DNA from: Myxococcus landrumus
GTDB lineage: Bacteria > Myxococcota > Myxococcia > Myxococcales > Myxococcaceae
Assembly (NCBI RefSeq): GCF_017301635.1
Contig: NZ_CP071091.1
Coordinates: 7,990,501 to 8,054,500 of the forward strand
Length of the DNA stretch: 64,000 nucleotides
Direction of reading: 5' to 3'
Shown here: one piece after another, positions 9,952 to 19,003 of the stretch
Numbering within the stretch: the first letter of the stretch is position 1
Layout of the letters: the number at the start of each line of letters is the position of its first letter
Translations under genes and position numbers: made by a program
Notes under the pieces: generated by a model
Told to the model about the DNA's origin: nothing
What the model saw: the letters and a program-made list of their open reading frames with translations, nothing else
The model's database searches: none

Positions 9952-10722
9952 ATGCGTACCATGTCCAGGCTGTGCGTCACTTTCCTGGTGCTCGTGGCGG
10001 TGTCCGTGCGAGCCGAGGAGGCGCTCGTGTTCGCCGCGGCCAGCACCACGGATGTGCTCCAGGAGCTGCGGCCCGCGTTCGCGAAGGCCACGGGACACTC
10101 GGTGGTGTTGGCGCTGGGCTCCTCGGGCGACCTGGCGCGTCAGGCGATGGCGGGGGCTCCCGCGGACGCCTTCCTCTCCGCGGATGTGGCGCGGATGGAC
10201 GCGGTCCAGGCCGCGGGTCTCGTGCAACCCGGAACGCGGAGGGACCTCTTGTCCAACAAGCTGGTGGTGGTGGTGCCGGTGGATGCGAAGCGCTCGCCGG
10301 GCAAGCCCGAGGACCTGAAGGGCGTGAAGCGGCTGTCGCTGGCGGACCCGGCGTTGGTGCCCGCGGGCCTCTACGCGAAGGCGTGGTTGGAGAAGGTGGG
10401 CCTGTGGAAGGACGTGACGTCCAAGGTCGTGCCCGCGCTGGATGTCCGGGGCGCGCTCGCGGCGGTGGAGGCGGGGCGCGTGGACGCGGGTGTGGTGTAC
10501 GCGACGGACGCGGCGCAGTCGAAGAAGGTGCGCGTGGCGTTCGAGGTGCCGACGGCGGATGCGCCGCGCATCGTCTACCCGGTGGCGGTGCTGACGAAGG
10601 GCAAGTCGCCGGAGGCGGGGCGGGCCTTCGTGCGCTTCCTCCAGTCGGAGCCGGCGAGAGCGGCCTTCGCGCGGCATGGCTTCGTCGTGCTAGCGAGTGA
10701 CACGGAGACTCGCGCGCGGTGA
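9952..10722 (+). CDS. modA: Molybdate ABC transporter, periplasmic substrate-binding protein
   Basis: 256 residues; first gene of modABC. A Sec signal (MSRLCVTFLVLVAVSVRAEE) precedes the mature start EALVFAAASTTDVLQEL, the typical ModA opening that holds oxyanion-contacting Ser residues; later SSGDLARQAMAGAPADAFLSAD and the Tyr/Ala-rich YATDAAQS also fit. It binds molybdate (or tungstate) in the periplasm and delivers it to ModB. GGAGAGGG lies just before the ATG at 9952; the ATG at 9961 is an alternative. The stop overlaps the modB start. Confidence 0.93.
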   Translation: MRTMSRLCVTFLVLVAVSVRAEEALVFAAASTTDVLQELRPAFAKATGHSVVLALGSSGDLARQAMAGAPADAFLSADVARMDAVQAAGLVQPGTRRDLLSNKLVVVVPVDAKRSPGKPEDLKGVKRLSLADPALVPAGLYAKAWLEKVGLWKDVTSKVVPALDVRGALAAVEAGRVDAGVVYATDAAQSKKVRVAFEVPTADAPRIVYPVAVLTKGKSPEAGRAFVRFLQSEPARAAFARHGFVVLASDTETRAR

Positions 10723-11393
10723 CGGACACGACGGGATTGGTACTCTTCACGTTGACGGTGGCGGCGGTGGCCACGCTCGTCATCCTTCCGCCCGGAGTCG
10801 CCGTGGCCTATGCGCTGGCGCGCTGGCGAGGCCCGGGGCGAGGCGTGGTGGACACGCTGCTCTCGCTGCCGCTGGTGCTGCCTCCCACGGCGGTGGGCCT
10901 GGTGCTGTTGGAGTTGCTCGGTCGCAACGGGCCGGTGGGGCGCGTGCTGGATGAGATGGGCGTGGAGGTGGTGTTCACGCCGGGCGCGGTGGTGCTGGCC
11001 AGCGCGGTGATGGCGTTTCCGCTGCTGGTTCGCTCGGCGCGCTCGGGCTTCGAGGAGGTGGACCCTCGACTGGTGGCGGTGGCGCGGACGCTGGGCGACT
11101 CGCGGGCGCGGGCGTTCTTCCGCGTGACGTTGCCCCTGGCCTGGCGCGGCGTGGCGGTGGGGGCGCTCCTCGCGTTCTCCCGCGCGCTCGGCGAGTTCGG
11201 TGCGACGGTGCTGGTGGCGGGGAACATCCCGGGGCGCACGCAGACGCTGTCGCTGGCCATCTTCCAGCACACGCAACTGGGACAGGACGCGCAGGCGCTC
11301 CGGCTGGCGGGAATCGCGGCGGTGCTCGCGTTCGTCGCGGTGTACGCGACCGAGGGCCTGACGCGATTGCGGGGACGGCGGGTGCGCGCGTGA
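10719..11393 (+). CDS. modB: Molybdate ABC transporter permease
   Basis: 224 residues, GTG start overlapping the modA stop by 4 bases (GTGA), a sign of translational coupling. Five to six membrane helices are visible. The cytoplasmic EAA loop is present as [32 protein letters not shown] (given in parts), which docks with ModC. The early segment [20 protein letters not shown] is characteristic of ModB. Confidence 0.93.
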   Translation: [224 protein letters not shown]

Positions 11394-11472
11394 GCACGCG
11401 GTTCGGTGAGGAGGCGAGGGCGCTTCAACTGTCGGTGCGGGCCTGCGCGGCGGTGGACTCCCCTGAGAGGGG

Positions 11473-12558
11473 ATGGAGGGTGCGCTGGTGAGCCTGGAGT
11501 TGTCCGTCCGCCTGCCCCTGGCGCGCTTCACGTTGGAAGTGGATGCGCGCCTGGAGGGCGCGTCCGTCGCGGTGCTGGGGCGCTCGGGCTCCGGAAAGAC
11601 GTCGCTGCTCGAGGTGCTCGCGGGACTCCGCCGGGGCGCGCGAGGGCGCGTCGTCGTGGATGGGCGCGTGTTGTTGGACAGCGCCGCGCGCGTGGAGATG
11701 CCTCCGGAAGCGCGGCGCATGGGCTATGTGCCGCAGGACGCGCTGCTGTTCCCCCACCTCACGGCGGAAGAGAACGTGCGCTACGGCGCGCGCACGGGAA
11801 GGTCCTCGCGCGTGGACGAAGCCGTGGCCCTGTTGGAGTTGGGGCCGCTGCTCCATCGCTATCCGGCGACGCTGTCGGGAGGAGAGAAGCAGCGCGTGGC
11901 GCTGGCGCGAGCGCTGGCCACGGACCCGGCGCTGCTGCTGCTCGACGAGCCCTTGGCCGCGCTGGATGTGACGCTGAAGGAGCGGGTGCTGCCCTACCTG
12001 CTGCGCGTGCGCGACGAAGCCCGGGTGCCGATGTTGTACGTGACGCACCAGTTGGGCGAAGCGCGTGTGCTGGCGAAGGAAGCGCTGCTGCTGGAGGACG
12101 GCCGCGTGCGCGCGGTGGGCCTCGCGTCCCAGGTGCTGGGGGCCTCGGCGCGAGGGCTCCTGGCGTCCGAAGCGGAAGGCGAGGAGAACATCCTCGAGGG
12201 AGTCCTGGAGCGCCCCGAGCCGGGAGGCACCCGCTTGCGTGTCACGGAGGCCCTGGCGTTGTGGGTGCCGGACGCGCCGGAGCTCGCGGACGGAGCACGC
12301 GCGGCCTACGCGGTGCCGGCGGGAGACATCCTCCTGTCCATGGGCCCGCTGTCGGGCGTGTCCGCGCGCAACGTGCTCGCGGGCACGGTGGTGGGCTTGG
12401 AGGACGCGGGGATGGGGGAGCAGGCCGCGACGGTGGACGTGTCCGGCGTGCGCTGGGTGGTGCGGCTCACGGGGACGTCCGTGCGCGAGCTGGCCGTCGT
12501 CCCCGGAGTCCGTGTCCACCTGGCGGTGAAGACGGCCGCGTGCCGCAGGCTGCGATAG
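11473..12558 (+). CDS. modC: Molybdate ABC transporter ATP-binding protein
   Basis: 361 residues. Walker A is GRSGSGKTS, the Q-loop VPQDALLFPHLTAEENVRYG, the signature LSGGEKQRVALARAL, Walker B LLLLDEPLAALD, and the switch His lies in YVTHQLGEA. The C-terminal ~120 residues form a ModC-type regulatory part with a TOBE-like domain (NVLAGTVVGLEDAG...). It powers uptake of molybdate for Mo-cofactor enzymes. A 79-base gap separates it from modB; GAGAGGGG precedes the ATG at 11473. A GTG at 11488 is an alternative start. Confidence 0.93.
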   Translation: MEGALVSLELSVRLPLARFTLEVDARLEGASVAVLGRSGSGKTSLLEVLAGLRRGARGRVVVDGRVLLDSAARVEMPPEARRMGYVPQDALLFPHLTAEENVRYGARTGRSSRVDEAVALLELGPLLHRYPATLSGGEKQRVALARALATDPALLLLDEPLAALDVTLKERVLPYLLRVRDEARVPMLYVTHQLGEARVLAKEALLLEDGRVRAVGLASQVLGASARGLLASEAEGEENILEGVLERPEPGGTRLRVTEALALWVPDAPELADGARAAYAVPAGDILLSMGPLSGVSARNVLAGTVVGLEDAGMGEQAATVDVSGVRWVVRLTGTSVRELAVVPGVRVHLAVKTAACRRLR

Positions 12559-12566
12559 TCAGACAC

Positions 12567-12627
12567 TGCCCGCTTCCGAGGAGGGGAGTCACGCTTGGAG
12601 TCGTGCTCCGCCTCCCCGGAAGGGGCA
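12567..12627. terminator. Long imperfect hairpin between modC and chitinase gene
   Basis: TGCCCGCTTCCGAGGAGGGG (from 12567) pairs with CTCCCCGGAAGGGGCA (ending 12627) with few mismatches. It sits between convergent genes and probably terminates both. Confidence 0.6.
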
Positions 12628-12636
12628 ACGGGCTGC

Positions 12637-14664
<2,028 letters not shown>

Positions 14665-14828
14665 GCTTGTTCTCCTCGCTGCGGTGGATGGCGAGCCCGA
14701 TGTGCACCGCGCGTCCATGCGCGGCGGCTCGGGAACCCGTTCCAGCAAGGAGTCACCACCTCATTTTTCAGGGTCAATTCCTCTCATGGCCCCGAGGTGT
14801 GATGTGTTTCATGTGACGCTGTGCCGCG

Positions 14829-14850
14829 CGCGGAGGGTGTCACCTCCGCG
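14829..14850 (-). terminator. Hairpin downstream of nagA
   Basis: CGCGGAGG (14829-14836) and CCTCCGCG (14843-14850) are perfect arms with a 6-base loop, 9 bases past the nagA stop on the minus strand. No T-run. Confidence 0.6.
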
Positions 14851-14858
14851 TCAGGGGC

Positions 14859-16022
14859 TCAGTGCCACTGCTCATTTCCACCCACCCACGTGGCCTGCAC
14901 GGAGAGGTTGGGCTGGATGAGCGCGAGGTCCGCGCGGTGGCCTGGAACGATTCGGCCCAGCTGCTTTTCCATGCCGAGAGCGCGCGCGGGGTAGAGCGAG
15001 GCCATGCGCAGCGCCTCCTCGAGCGGGACGTCGAGCAACTGGACGCAGTTGCGCACCGCCGACGCCATGTCGATGTCGGCGCCCGCCAGCGTTCCGTCCT
15101 GGGTCACCAGCCGTCCCTCGCGTCGGAGGATGGTGCGGCCATACAGGACGAAGGTCGACTCCTTCGTGCCCACCGGCGGCATCGCATCCGTGACGAGCAC
15201 GACCTTTCCAGGAGGCTTGGCCTTCAGGAGCTGCCGCAGGTTCGCGGGGTGGACGTGGACGCCGTCCACGATGACGCTGCACCACGCCTCGTCGGCGCTG
15301 AAGCCCGCCACCACCGGCCCGGGCTCGCGGTTGAACACCGGAGGCATGGCGTTGAACAGGTGCGTGAAGCCGCGCACCCCCGCCGCGACGGCCTGCATCG
15401 CGCGCTCGTGGCTCGCCGCCGTGTGGCCCGCGGCCAGCACCGCGCCCGCGGCGGTGAGCCGGCGGATGACCGCGTCCTCCACCTGCTCGGGGGCCAGCGT
15501 CATCAGGAGCCGCCCGCCCGCGCGGGACAGCCGCTCCGCGAGCGAGGTGAGCCGCTCGACGATGCTCTCGTCCGGCTCGCGGATGTAGCGCGGCTCGTGG
15601 ACGCCGGGGCGCTTGGGGCTGATGAAGGGGCCTTCCAGGTGGATGCCCAGCACGCCGCCCTCGGGGCGCGACAGCGCGGCCGAGGCGGCCTCACAGGCGC
15701 GCGCCGTCCGCAGGGGCTCGTCGGTGATGAACGTGGGCAACAGGCCCGTGGTGCCCGTGCGCCGCATCGTCGCGGCGATGGCGAGCGCGGCGTCCGCGGT
15801 GGGCGACTCGTTGAACAGCACGCCCCCCGCGCCGTTCACCTGGATGTCGATGAAGCCCGGCACGAGCAGCGCATCGGAGGGAAGCACCCGGGTCGCCAGG
15901 CCCACGGGCGCGTCCTCGCGCGGAACCACCGAGGCGACGCGCCCGGCATCGAGGACCACGACGTGTCCTTCGAGGACGTGTTCCCCGGTGAAGACTCGAG
16001 CACCCGAGAGGAGCTGTCTCAT
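14859..16022 (-). CDS. nagA: N-acetylglucosamine-6-phosphate deacetylase
   Basis: 387 residues from the ATG at 16022. Converts GlcNAc-6-P to glucosamine-6-P and acetate in the cytoplasm. Motifs of the amidohydrolase fold are clear: PGFIDIQVNGAGG, the metal-site GIHLEGPFISPKRPGVHE, AGHTAASHE, GFTHLFNAMPPV, VDGVHVHP and the catalytic Asp in VLVTDAMPPVG. It overlaps the stop of the upstream SIS deaminase gene by one base (TGATG), so the two steps of the pathway are translationally coupled. Last gene of the nagR-nagB-nagA operon. Confidence 0.95.
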   Translation of the reverse strand: MRQLLSGARVFTGEHVLEGHVVVLDAGRVASVVPREDAPVGLATRVLPSDALLVPGFIDIQVNGAGGVLFNESPTADAALAIAATMRRTGTTGLLPTFITDEPLRTARACEAASAALSRPEGGVLGIHLEGPFISPKRPGVHEPRYIREPDESIVERLTSLAERLSRAGGRLLMTLAPEQVEDAVIRRLTAAGAVLAAGHTAASHERAMQAVAAGVRGFTHLFNAMPPVFNREPGPVVAGFSADEAWCSVIVDGVHVHPANLRQLLKAKPPGKVVLVTDAMPPVGTKESTFVLYGRTILRREGRLVTQDGTLAGADIDMASAVRNCVQLLDVPLEEALRMASLYPARALGMEKQLGRIVPGHRADLALIQPNLSVQATWVGGNEQWH

Positions 16023-17059
16023 CACACGGTCTCCGTGACCTTGCGGAGGTGGGCGGGAGCGTCCGGGTCCAGGCCTCGCGCCGTGGCCAGCCGGTGGACC
16101 GCCAGATAGAAGCTCTGCACCTGACACAACGGCGCCAACGCCAGCGGCACCCCAGGCACCGTGGGCAGTGGCACCGCGCCGGGAACCGGGAGCACGGACC
16201 GCACGTCCGCGCCCAGTTCCAGCATGCGGCGCACCACGCCGCGCGTGCCCTCCGCCGAGCCGTCCTCCTGCCCCAGCGCGATGACGGGGAAGCCGGGCCG
16301 CACCAGCCCCAGCGGGCCGTGGAGGACCTCGGCCGCGCTGAACGCCTCCGCGTGCAGGCGGCACGTCTCCTTGAGCTTCAATGCGAGCTCGAGCGCGGCG
16401 CCCAGGCCGCTGCCCCGGCCCACGACGTACAGGCTCTGCGCGTTCGTGAGCGTCTCCAGCGCGGGCCACCAGTCGAGCGCGCGCGCGGACTCCAGCGCCT
16501 CCGGAAAGGCGGCTACGGCCTCGCGCAGCTTCGCGTCCGCGGACCAGTGCGCCACCAACCTCAAGAACGCGAGGCCGGAGAGCAGATACGACTTGGTGGC
16601 CGCGACGCTCTTCTCGGGGCCGGCGCCCAGCGGCAGGCTCACGTCGCACAGCGAGGCGAGGGGCGCGGAGGGCTCGTTGACGAAGCCCACCACGAGCGCA
16701 CCGCCCGCCTTCGCCGCCTCCGTCATCTTCAGCAGGTCCGGGCTTCGCCCCGACTGCGAGACGGCGATGAAGAGCGCGTCGCGCAGGTCCAGCGCATGCG
16801 CGCCGTAGATGGACGCCACGCTGGGGCCCACCGAGGCGACGGCGCGTCCCAGCGTCGTCTCGATGAGGTACTTGCCGTAGACGGCCGCATGGTCCGAGCT
16901 GCCGCGCGCGCACGTGACGACGAAGCGCGGCGGGTGATGGCGAAGCCGCTCGCCCAGCTCCGCGAAGGCATCATCCCCGAGCGAGAGCTGGAGCCGCGCG
17001 ACGTCCGCGGCCTGCGCGGCCTCCTTGGCCATGACGGGTAGGGGCGCCGAAGGGTTCAT
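16022..17059 (-). CDS. SIS-domain glucosamine-6-phosphate deaminase (NagB-II type)
   Basis: 345 residues, two SIS domains as in the isomerase half of GlmS. Key segments are TCARGSSDHAAVYGKYLIE, VSQSGRSPDLL, AVAATKSYLLSG-like GPEKSVAATKSYLLSG, and VVGRGSGLGAALELALKLKET. It lacks the glutaminase domain of GlmS, so the expected reaction is glucosamine-6-P to fructose-6-P plus ammonia, taking the role of NagB, which is not seen in the window. Start overlaps the regulator stop by 4 bases and the end overlaps nagA by one base. AgaS-like activity on galactosamine-6-P is the main alternative, but the nagA and PTS partners favour glucosamine-6-P. Confidence 0.9.
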   Translation of the reverse strand: MNPSAPLPVMAKEAAQAADVARLQLSLGDDAFAELGERLRHHPPRFVVTCARGSSDHAAVYGKYLIETTLGRAVASVGPSVASIYGAHALDLRDALFIAVSQSGRSPDLLKMTEAAKAGGALVVGFVNEPSAPLASLCDVSLPLGAGPEKSVAATKSYLLSGLAFLRLVAHWSADAKLREAVAAFPEALESARALDWWPALETLTNAQSLYVVGRGSGLGAALELALKLKETCRLHAEAFSAAEVLHGPLGLVRPGFPVIALGQEDGSAEGTRGVVRRMLELGADVRSVLPVPGAVPLPTVPGVPLALAPLCQVQSFYLAVHRLATARGLDPDAPAHLRKVTETV

Positions 17060-17841
17060 CGGTTGGGCTCCTGGGGCGCGGAGCCCCCGCTCATGTTCAG
17101 CTCCACCACGAAGTCGTACGCATCACCGCGGTACTGCGAGCGCACCAGCTCCAGCGGCGTGCCGTCCTCCATCATCGTGCGCCGCTCGATGTAGAGCGCC
17201 GCCGTGCCCTCCTGCACGCCCAGGTGTTCCGCCTGGTCGGAGGTGAGCCGCACCGCCGTCAGCCGCTGGAGCGCGCGATGCGGCGTGAAGCCCCGGCTCC
17301 TCAGCACGCCGTACAGCGAGCCCTCCACCGTGCGCGGGTCCGGCAGGAAGCGCGTGGGGATGACCGCGAGCTCCAGCGCCATGGGCGCCTCGTTCGCGGT
17401 GCGCAGCCGGTGCAGCCGGCTCACCGTCGCGCCGGGGCTCAGCCCCAGGGCCAGCGTCTCCTCGGGCGTCGCCATCGTCACCACGCGCTGCAACCAGACC
17501 GAGCCCGCGGACAGTCCTCGCGAGGCCATGTCATCGGAGAAGCTCGTGAGCGACGACAGCCGCTGCTCCACATACGGCACGCGGTTGACGAAGGTGCCCG
17601 CGCCCTGGCGCTGCTGCAGCAGTCCTTCCGTCTGAAGCTCCCGGAGCGCCTTGCGCACGGTGACGCGCGACACGCCGAACTTCTCCACCAGCTCCCGCTC
17701 CCCTGGGAGCGCATCCAGGTGCCCGAGCTGGCCGCCCACGATGAGGCCTCGCAGGTGCCGGGCGAGCTGGAGGTAGAGCGGCATGGGCAGCGTGCTCGAA
17801 ATCGCGCCCTTGTCGAAGGGGTCGGCTCTGCGTGTGTCCAC
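17056..17841 (-). CDS. GntR/HutC-family repressor, NagR/DasR-like
   Basis: 261 residues from a GTG at 17841 preceded by GGAGAGGAGA. The N-terminal winged helix reads PLYLQLARHLRGLIVGG...LPGERELVEKFGVSRVTVRKALRELQ (given in parts), followed by QRQGAGTFV. The C-terminal ~170 residues form a UTRA effector domain of the HutC group, which in NagR/DasR binds GlcNAc-6-P or GlcN-6-P. It heads the operon with the deaminase and nagA and is divergent from murQ-PTS. Three matching 14-bp boxes lie in the gap, so it most likely represses both directions. An upstream in-frame ATG at 17976 would place the start beyond the boxes and is not favoured. Confidence 0.9.
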   Translation of the reverse strand: MDTRRADPFDKGAISSTLPMPLYLQLARHLRGLIVGGQLGHLDALPGERELVEKFGVSRVTVRKALRELQTEGLLQQRQGAGTFVNRVPYVEQRLSSLTSFSDDMASRGLSAGSVWLQRVVTMATPEETLALGLSPGATVSRLHRLRTANEAPMALELAVIPTRFLPDPRTVEGSLYGVLRSRGFTPHRALQRLTAVRLTSDQAEHLGVQEGTAALYIERRTMMEDGTPLELVRSQYRGDAYDFVVELNMSGGSAPQEPNR

Positions 17842-17872
17842 CGCGGGGTCTCCTCTCCAATTCCTTCGAACC

Positions 17873-17939
17873 AGTTGGATACCACTATAGCACCAGATGC
17901 TATTCCCGACCACCCCGAAAATACCGGTACGATACCACT
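17873..17939. promoter_or_regulatory. Two GntR-type operator boxes near the regulator gene
   Basis: AGTTGGATACCACT (17873-17886) and GGTACGATACCACT (17926-17939) share the core GATACCACT. On the minus strand they read AGTGGTATCCAACT and AGTGGTATCGTACC, close to known NagR/DasR half-sites with TGGTAT. They lie 32-98 bases upstream of the regulator start, suited to autoregulation. Confidence 0.6.
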
Positions 17940-18022
17940 CTAAGTGTCTGAATATTCTATCGAATGTGCAACACAAGAGGTAGGCATGATGCGGTGCGTC
18001 TCATGAAAATGCTGACTACTCC

Positions 18023-18050
18023 TTGAAAACAGGATTTTTGCTGGTACTAT
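18023..18050 (+). promoter_or_regulatory. Sigma70-type promoter of the murQ-PTS operon
   Basis: TTGAAA (18023-18028) and TACTAT (18045-18050) with a 16-base spacer, 45 bases before the murQ ATG, in a locally AT-rich stretch. CTGGTA at 18041-18046 overlaps the -10 and mirrors TACCAG in the operator box at 18061-18074. Confidence 0.6.
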
Positions 18051-18060
18051 CTCTGAGTCC

Positions 18061-18074
18061 AGTTTGATACCAGT
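18061..18074. promoter_or_regulatory. GntR-type operator box downstream of murQ promoter
   Basis: AGTTTGATACCAGT matches the box at 17873-17886 in 12 of 14 bases. It lies 10-24 bases after the predicted -10, where bound repressor would block initiation. Confidence 0.6.
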
Positions 18075-18094
18075 TGTCGCGGGGGGTCACAGTC

Positions 18095-19003
18095 ATGGCG
18101 GAGGAGACGGAGCACATGGCTCGTCGCTTCCAGGGGTTGGACACCTGGAGCACGACCGAGATGCTGGAAGCGCTCTGGGGCGGTCAGTCCCGGGCTGTGG
18201 CGGCCTGTCTGCCGGCGCTGCCCTCGCTGAGCCCCGCGGTGGACGCCTCGGTGGAGAGGCTGTCCCGGGGCGAGGGCCGGCTGGTGTACGCGGGCGCGGG
18301 CTCCTCCGGGGTGCTGGCGGCGCTGGACGCGCTGGAGCTGGGCCCCACGTTCGACTGGCCGACTTCGCGCCTCGCCGTGTTGATGGCGGGTGGGCTGGAC
18401 CTCACGCGCGGCTTCGATGGTGGCGCGGAGGATGACGAAGAGGCGGGCCGCGAGAAGGCGCGCGCGGCGGAGCTGGGACCGGAGGACGTGGTGTTGGGCG
18501 TCTCCGCCAGCGGGCACAGCGCCTTCACGGTGGGCGTGCTGGATGTCGCGCGCAGCCGGGACGCGCTCACGGTGGCGCTGGTGTGCCGGGCGCGCTCCGC
18601 GCTGGCGAAGGTCGCCGCGTACGAGGTGGTGGTGGCCACGGGCGCGGAGGTCATCGCGGGCTCCACGCGGCTGGGCGCGGGCACGGCGCAGAAGGTGATG
18701 CTGAACCTCTTCTCCACGTCCGTGATGGCGGGGCTGGGGCACGTCTTCGACAACCTCATGGTCGACGTGCGGCCGGAGAACGCGAAGCTGCGTCAGCGCT
18801 GCGTGGCCATGGTCTCCCGGCTGGCGAAGGTGGACGAGGCCCGCGCCGCCGCGGCGCTCACGATTCATGGCTCCGTCAAGCGCGCGGTGCTGGGCCTGGC
18901 GGGCCTGGACGAGGCGCGCACGGACGCTGTCCTGACTCGCGCCGGGGGCAACCTCCGGCGTGCCCTGGCCGCGCTCACCTCGGAGGAGGTAGACCCCTCA
19001 TGA
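18095..19003 (+). CDS. murQ: N-acetylmuramic acid 6-phosphate etherase
   Basis: 302 residues (E. coli MurQ has 298). Splits MurNAc-6-P into GlcNAc-6-P and D-lactate. The SIS core shows GRLVYAGAGSSGVLAALDALELGPTF (in parts), FDGGAEDDEEAG holding the Glu that aligns with a catalytic Glu of MurQ, LGVSASGHSAFTVG, and AGSTRLGAGTAQKVMLNLFSTS with DNLMVDVRPENAKL. The other catalytic Glu fits DALELGPTF. Start chosen at the ATG at 18095 after GGGGGG; an upstream TTG overlaps the operator. The stop overlaps the next gene by 4 bases. Its product feeds nagA, so peptidoglycan sugar enters the same pathway as chitin sugar. Confidence 0.92.
   Translation: MAEETEHMARRFQGLDTWSTTEMLEALWGGQSRAVAACLPALPSLSPAVDASVERLSRGEGRLVYAGAGSSGVLAALDALELGPTFDWPTSRLAVLMAGGLDLTRGFDGGAEDDEEAGREKARAAELGPEDVVLGVSASGHSAFTVGVLDVARSRDALTVALVCRARSALAKVAAYEVVVATGAEVIAGSTRLGAGTAQKVMLNLFSTSVMAGLGHVFDNLMVDVRPENAKLRQRCVAMVSRLAKVDEARAAAALTIHGSVKRAVLGLAGLDEARTDAVLTRAGGNLRRALAALTSEEVDPS

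Noticed and set aside
16023-16913. Longer reading frame ahead of nagA
   Set aside because: It is the out-of-frame shadow of the SIS deaminase gene; the nagA start overlaps that gene's stop by one base.
17842-17976. Longer N-terminus for the GntR regulator
   Set aside because: Would run through both operator boxes; the GTG at 17841 has a strong ribosome site and gives a family-like length.
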